Shown: positions 7,587 to 8,764 of the stretch, in pieces
How positions within the stretch are numbered: the first letter of the stretch is position 1
How the letters are laid out: each line of letters opens with the position of its first letter
Assembly (NCBI GenBank): GCA_963808455.1
Contig: CAWEHT010000269.1
Coordinates: forward strand, 1-8,764
DNA length: 8,764 nt
Source of the DNA: CAWEHT01 sp963808455
Lineage (GTDB): Bacteria > Chloroflexota > Anaerolineae > CG2-30-64-16
Direction: 5' to 3'
Notes under the pieces: generated by a model
What the model saw: only the letters and a program-made list of their open reading frames with translations
Databases searched by the model: none
Told to the model about the DNA's origin: nothing
Made by a program: the position numbers and the translations under genes

Positions 7587-7616
7587 ATTCTAACACAACT
7601 GATGGGCGCTTGTAAA
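7587..7616 (-). promoter_or_regulatory. Promoter of the DUF948-like/YtxH-like operon
   Basis: On the minus strand, TTTACA (7616-7611) and TAGAAT (7592-7587) are separated by 18 bases, and each hexamer is one mismatch from consensus. The predicted start near 7580 leaves a leader of about 15 bases containing the GGAGGT ribosome binding site. Confidence 0.6.
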
Positions 7617-7674
7617 GGGATAAATTCTATTCCTCTCACATTGCCCTTTTCGTCACATGGGCGGTTTTGCCAGC

Positions 7675-7703
7675 TTGACAGATGGGATCATCCATGTTAC
7701 ATT
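7675..7703 (+). promoter_or_regulatory. Promoter of the ilvB leader region
   Basis: A perfect TTGACA (7675-7680) is followed after 17 bases by TACATT (7698-7703) with an extended -10 TG at 7695-7696. Predicted transcription starts near 7710, about 30 bases before the leader ORF and about 345 bases before ilvB. That makes an unusually long leader, which fits regulated readthrough. It is the strongest promoter match in the window. Confidence 0.7.
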
Positions 7704-7742
7704 AGGACTGTTGATGGCAGAGTAGAACAAGGATTGTTAACC

Positions 7743-7847
7743 ATGCGGTCTGGCAGCTTGGTCGTTGTTATCCTCATTAGCGTGCTCCTTAGCCTTCTTG
7801 GGCGAGGAGCTAGCGCCGCGTGGGAGGAGACTGGTCAAGCCGGCTGA
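7743..7847 (+). CDS. Putative ilv leader peptide (34 aa, Leu/Val/Ile run)
   Basis: The ATG at 7743 has AAGGA at 7729-7733, nine bases upstream. The peptide begins MRSGSLVVVILISVLLSLLG. Codons 6-19 (7758-7799) hold six Leu, four Val and two Ile out of 14. The Leu codons are TTG, CTC, CTC and three CTT, with no CTG, whereas the ilvB portion shown downstream uses CTG most and no CTT. Control codons that are rare for the gene set are expected in an attenuator. The tail (RGASAAWEETGQAG) overlaps an RNA segment able to pair with the terminator at 7875-7903. Known leader peptides of ilv operons act by ribosome stalling when charged branched-chain tRNAs are scarce; the role here is inference. Alternative: a very small secreted peptide, since a basic start, hydrophobic core and ASA|A look like a signal peptide, but only nine residues would remain after cleavage. 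Confidence 0.6.
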   Translation: MRSGSLVVVILISVLLSLLGRGASAAWEETGQAG

Positions 7848-7888
7848 CCATCAGGAATGTCGAACTGCAAAGCCAAAGGGCCTCCCAC
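7785..7888 (+). promoter_or_regulatory. Candidate attenuator: alternative RNA pairings before ilvB
   Basis: Three mutually dependent pairings are visible. CTCCTTaGCC (7785-7794), within the Leu/Val/Ile codons, can pair with GGCGAGGAG (7801-7809), one A bulged. GTGGGAGG (7820-7827, codons 26-29 of the leader ORF) is an exact complement of CCTCCCAC (7881-7888), the 5' strand and loop edge of the terminator. The terminator stem needs the same CCTCCC. A ribosome stalled in codons 6-19 leaves 7820-7827 free to form the antiterminator. A ribosome reaching the stop at 7845-7847 covers it and lets the terminator form. The pairing is seen directly; the switching is inferred from classical amino-acid attenuators. 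Confidence 0.5.
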
Positions 7889-7908
7889 CAAGGGAGGCCC
7901 TTTCTTTT
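7875..7908 (+). terminator. Intrinsic terminator in the ilvB leader
   Basis: AAAGGGCCTCCC (7875-7886) and GGGAGGCCCTTT (7892-7903) make a perfect 12-bp stem with loop ACCAA, followed by CTTTT. It starts 27 bases after the leader ORF stop and about 150 bases before ilvB, in the same transcription direction. No full gene precedes it on this strand, so it most likely ends the leader transcript. Confidence 0.85.
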
Positions 7909-7945
7909 GCCGGCATCCTTGTCGCTCGTCAGGTGGTGGGTAAAG

Positions 7946-7982
7946 GCGCCCATCGGAGGCTGTTTCCGAATGGGCACTTTTT
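7946..7982 (+). terminator. Second hairpin with T-run before ilvB
   Basis: GCCCATCGGA (7948-7957) pairs with TCCGaATGGGC (7965-7975), one A bulged, with a seven-base loop, then TTTTT at 7978-7982. It looks like a tandem intrinsic terminator 75 bases before ilvB. GTGGGT at 7936-7941 could form a competing short hairpin with GCCCAT. Either it backs up the first terminator or it is a second control point. Confidence 0.6.
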
Positions 7983-8056
7983 GTTCTGGCCCAAAATTAC
8001 TTGGGGGTCGGGCAGGGGCGAGGGCAACCCGCCTCTGCCATCACCGGGGAGGGGTT

Positions 8057-8764
8057 ATGAGCACACGAAGGACGGGAGCACAAATCCTCTGGGAAAGCCT
8101 GGTGGCAGAAGGCGTTAACGTGGTCTTTGGCCTGCCGGGGGGAGCGACGCTGCCAATCTATGATGCCCTGGCCCGCGATGCGTATCCCGTACACCATGTG
8201 CTGGTGACCCACGAACAGGGGGCAGCGCACATGGCCGATGGATATGGCCGTGCCAGCGGGCGCGTCGGGGTCTGCCTGGCCACGTCCGGGCCGGGAGCCA
8301 CGAACCTGATCACCGGCCTGGCTACCGCCGCGATGGACTCGGCGCCTGTCGTTGCCATCACCGGCCAGGTCTCCACAAGCCTCTTGGGCAGGGACGGCTT
8401 CCAGGAGGCAGATGTGCAGGGGATCAGCCTGCCGGTCACCAAGCACAACTACCTGATCACCGATATCGCGGACCTCGCCGTGGCCCTCAAAGAGGCCTTT
8501 TACATCGCCCGCACGGGCCGCCCGGGCCCGGTGCTCGTCGATATCTGCAAAGACGTACAACAGGCCTCGACCGACTTCGAGTATCCCGATTCGGTCAACT
8601 TGCCCGGCTACCGGCCCGTGTTGCAAGCCGCCGACCCGGCCGCGGTGGCCCGTACGGCCGCCTTGCTGAACGAGGCCGAGCGCCCGCTGATCATCGCCGG
8701 CCAGGGTGTGCTCATCGCAGGGGCCGATACCGAGCTCCGCGAGCTGGCCGAGCGGGCCAGCATC
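8057..8764 (+). CDS. ilvB: Acetolactate synthase large subunit, N-terminal 236 residues (runs off window)
   Basis: This thiamine-diphosphate enzyme condenses pyruvate with pyruvate or 2-oxobutyrate, the first common step of valine, leucine and isoleucine synthesis in the cytoplasm. The ATG at 8057 follows the purine-rich GGGGAGGGG (8046-8054). Visible motifs are VNVVFGLPGGATLPIYDAL (about 20-38), the ThDP-activating glutamate Glu53 in THEQGAAHMADGYGRASG, SGPGATNLITGLATA (77-91), TGQV (102-105) and GFQEADVQGIS (114-124), all canonical for the N-terminal pyrimidine-binding domain. The start of the central domain appears near the end (RPLIIAGQGVLIAGA). The frame stays open to the last base; a full protein would be about 550-600 residues. 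The upstream leader peptide and terminators suggest branched-chain amino acid control. ilvN/ilvC-type partners may follow but are not visible. Confidence 0.95.
   Translation, partial: MSTRRTGAQILWESLVAEGVNVVFGLPGGATLPIYDALARDAYPVHHVLVTHEQGAAHMADGYGRASGRVGVCLATSGPGATNLITGLATAAMDSAPVVAITGQVSTSLLGRDGFQEADVQGISLPVTKHNYLITDIADLAVALKEAFYIARTGRPGPVLVDICKDVQQASTDFEYPDSVNLPGYRPVLQAADPAAVARTAALLNEAERPLIIAGQGVLIAGADTELRELAERASI

Noticed and set aside
7743..7847. Short ORF as an ordinary secreted peptide
   Set aside because: Kept as an alternative only: signal-peptide-like features exist, but a nine-residue mature product is unlikely, and the position before a terminator and ilvB favours a leader peptide.
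7861..8056. T-box riboswitch ahead of ilvB
   Set aside because: No T-box core such as AGGGTGGNACCGCG and no specifier-loop architecture; the leader ORF with alternative pairing fits better.
1..8764. CRISPR arrays, tRNA or rRNA genes
   Set aside because: I saw no regularly spaced direct repeats, no cloverleaf with a TTCRA arm and no conserved rRNA segments on either strand.

Overview
The window is GC-rich, gene-dense bacterial DNA. A YfhO-like membrane protein, a fused NAD(P)HX epimerase/dehydratase and a pair of small envelope proteins together suggest a Chloroflexota (Anaerolineae-like) genome, probably from a metagenome or single cell. That placement is inference from protein flavour, not from a marker gene.

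Positions 1-6576 form one giant imperfect inverted repeat. The left arm (1-3250) is the reverse complement of the right arm (3308-6576), folded around a 57-base loop (3251-3307). Both arms hold the same divergent pair: a YfhO-like polytopic membrane protein reading toward the loop, and nnr (bifunctional NAD(P)H-hydrate epimerase/dehydratase) reading away from it. Promoter pairs between the two genes are preserved in both arms. Each arm carries frameshifts, mostly at different sites, so one often supplies the correct frame where the other fails. The strand switch falls inside the membrane-protein frame. This looks more like a fold-back chimera in low-accuracy sequence at a contig end than a natural duplication, and the broken genes are probably intact in the organism.

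The rest (6577-8764) reads cleanly. The dehydratase half of nnr ends at 6813. A 13-bp perfect hairpin separates it from a convergent two-gene operon on the minus strand: a one-TM protein, then a YtxH-like protein, with a good promoter at 7587-7616.

The most interesting biology lies between that operon and ilvB (acetolactate synthase large subunit, starting at 8057 and running off the window). A strong extended -10 promoter (7675-7703) drives a 34-codon ORF (7743-7847) with a good ribosome binding site. Twelve of 14 consecutive codons (6-19) encode Leu, Val or Ile. A perfect 12-bp stem-loop terminator (7875-7908) follows. The element GTGGGAGG inside the ORF can pair with CCTCCCAC of the terminator's 5' strand and loop, excluding the terminator. 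This is the layout of a ribosome-mediated transcription attenuator for branched-chain amino acid synthesis. A second hairpin with a T-run (7946-7982) lies between it and ilvB.
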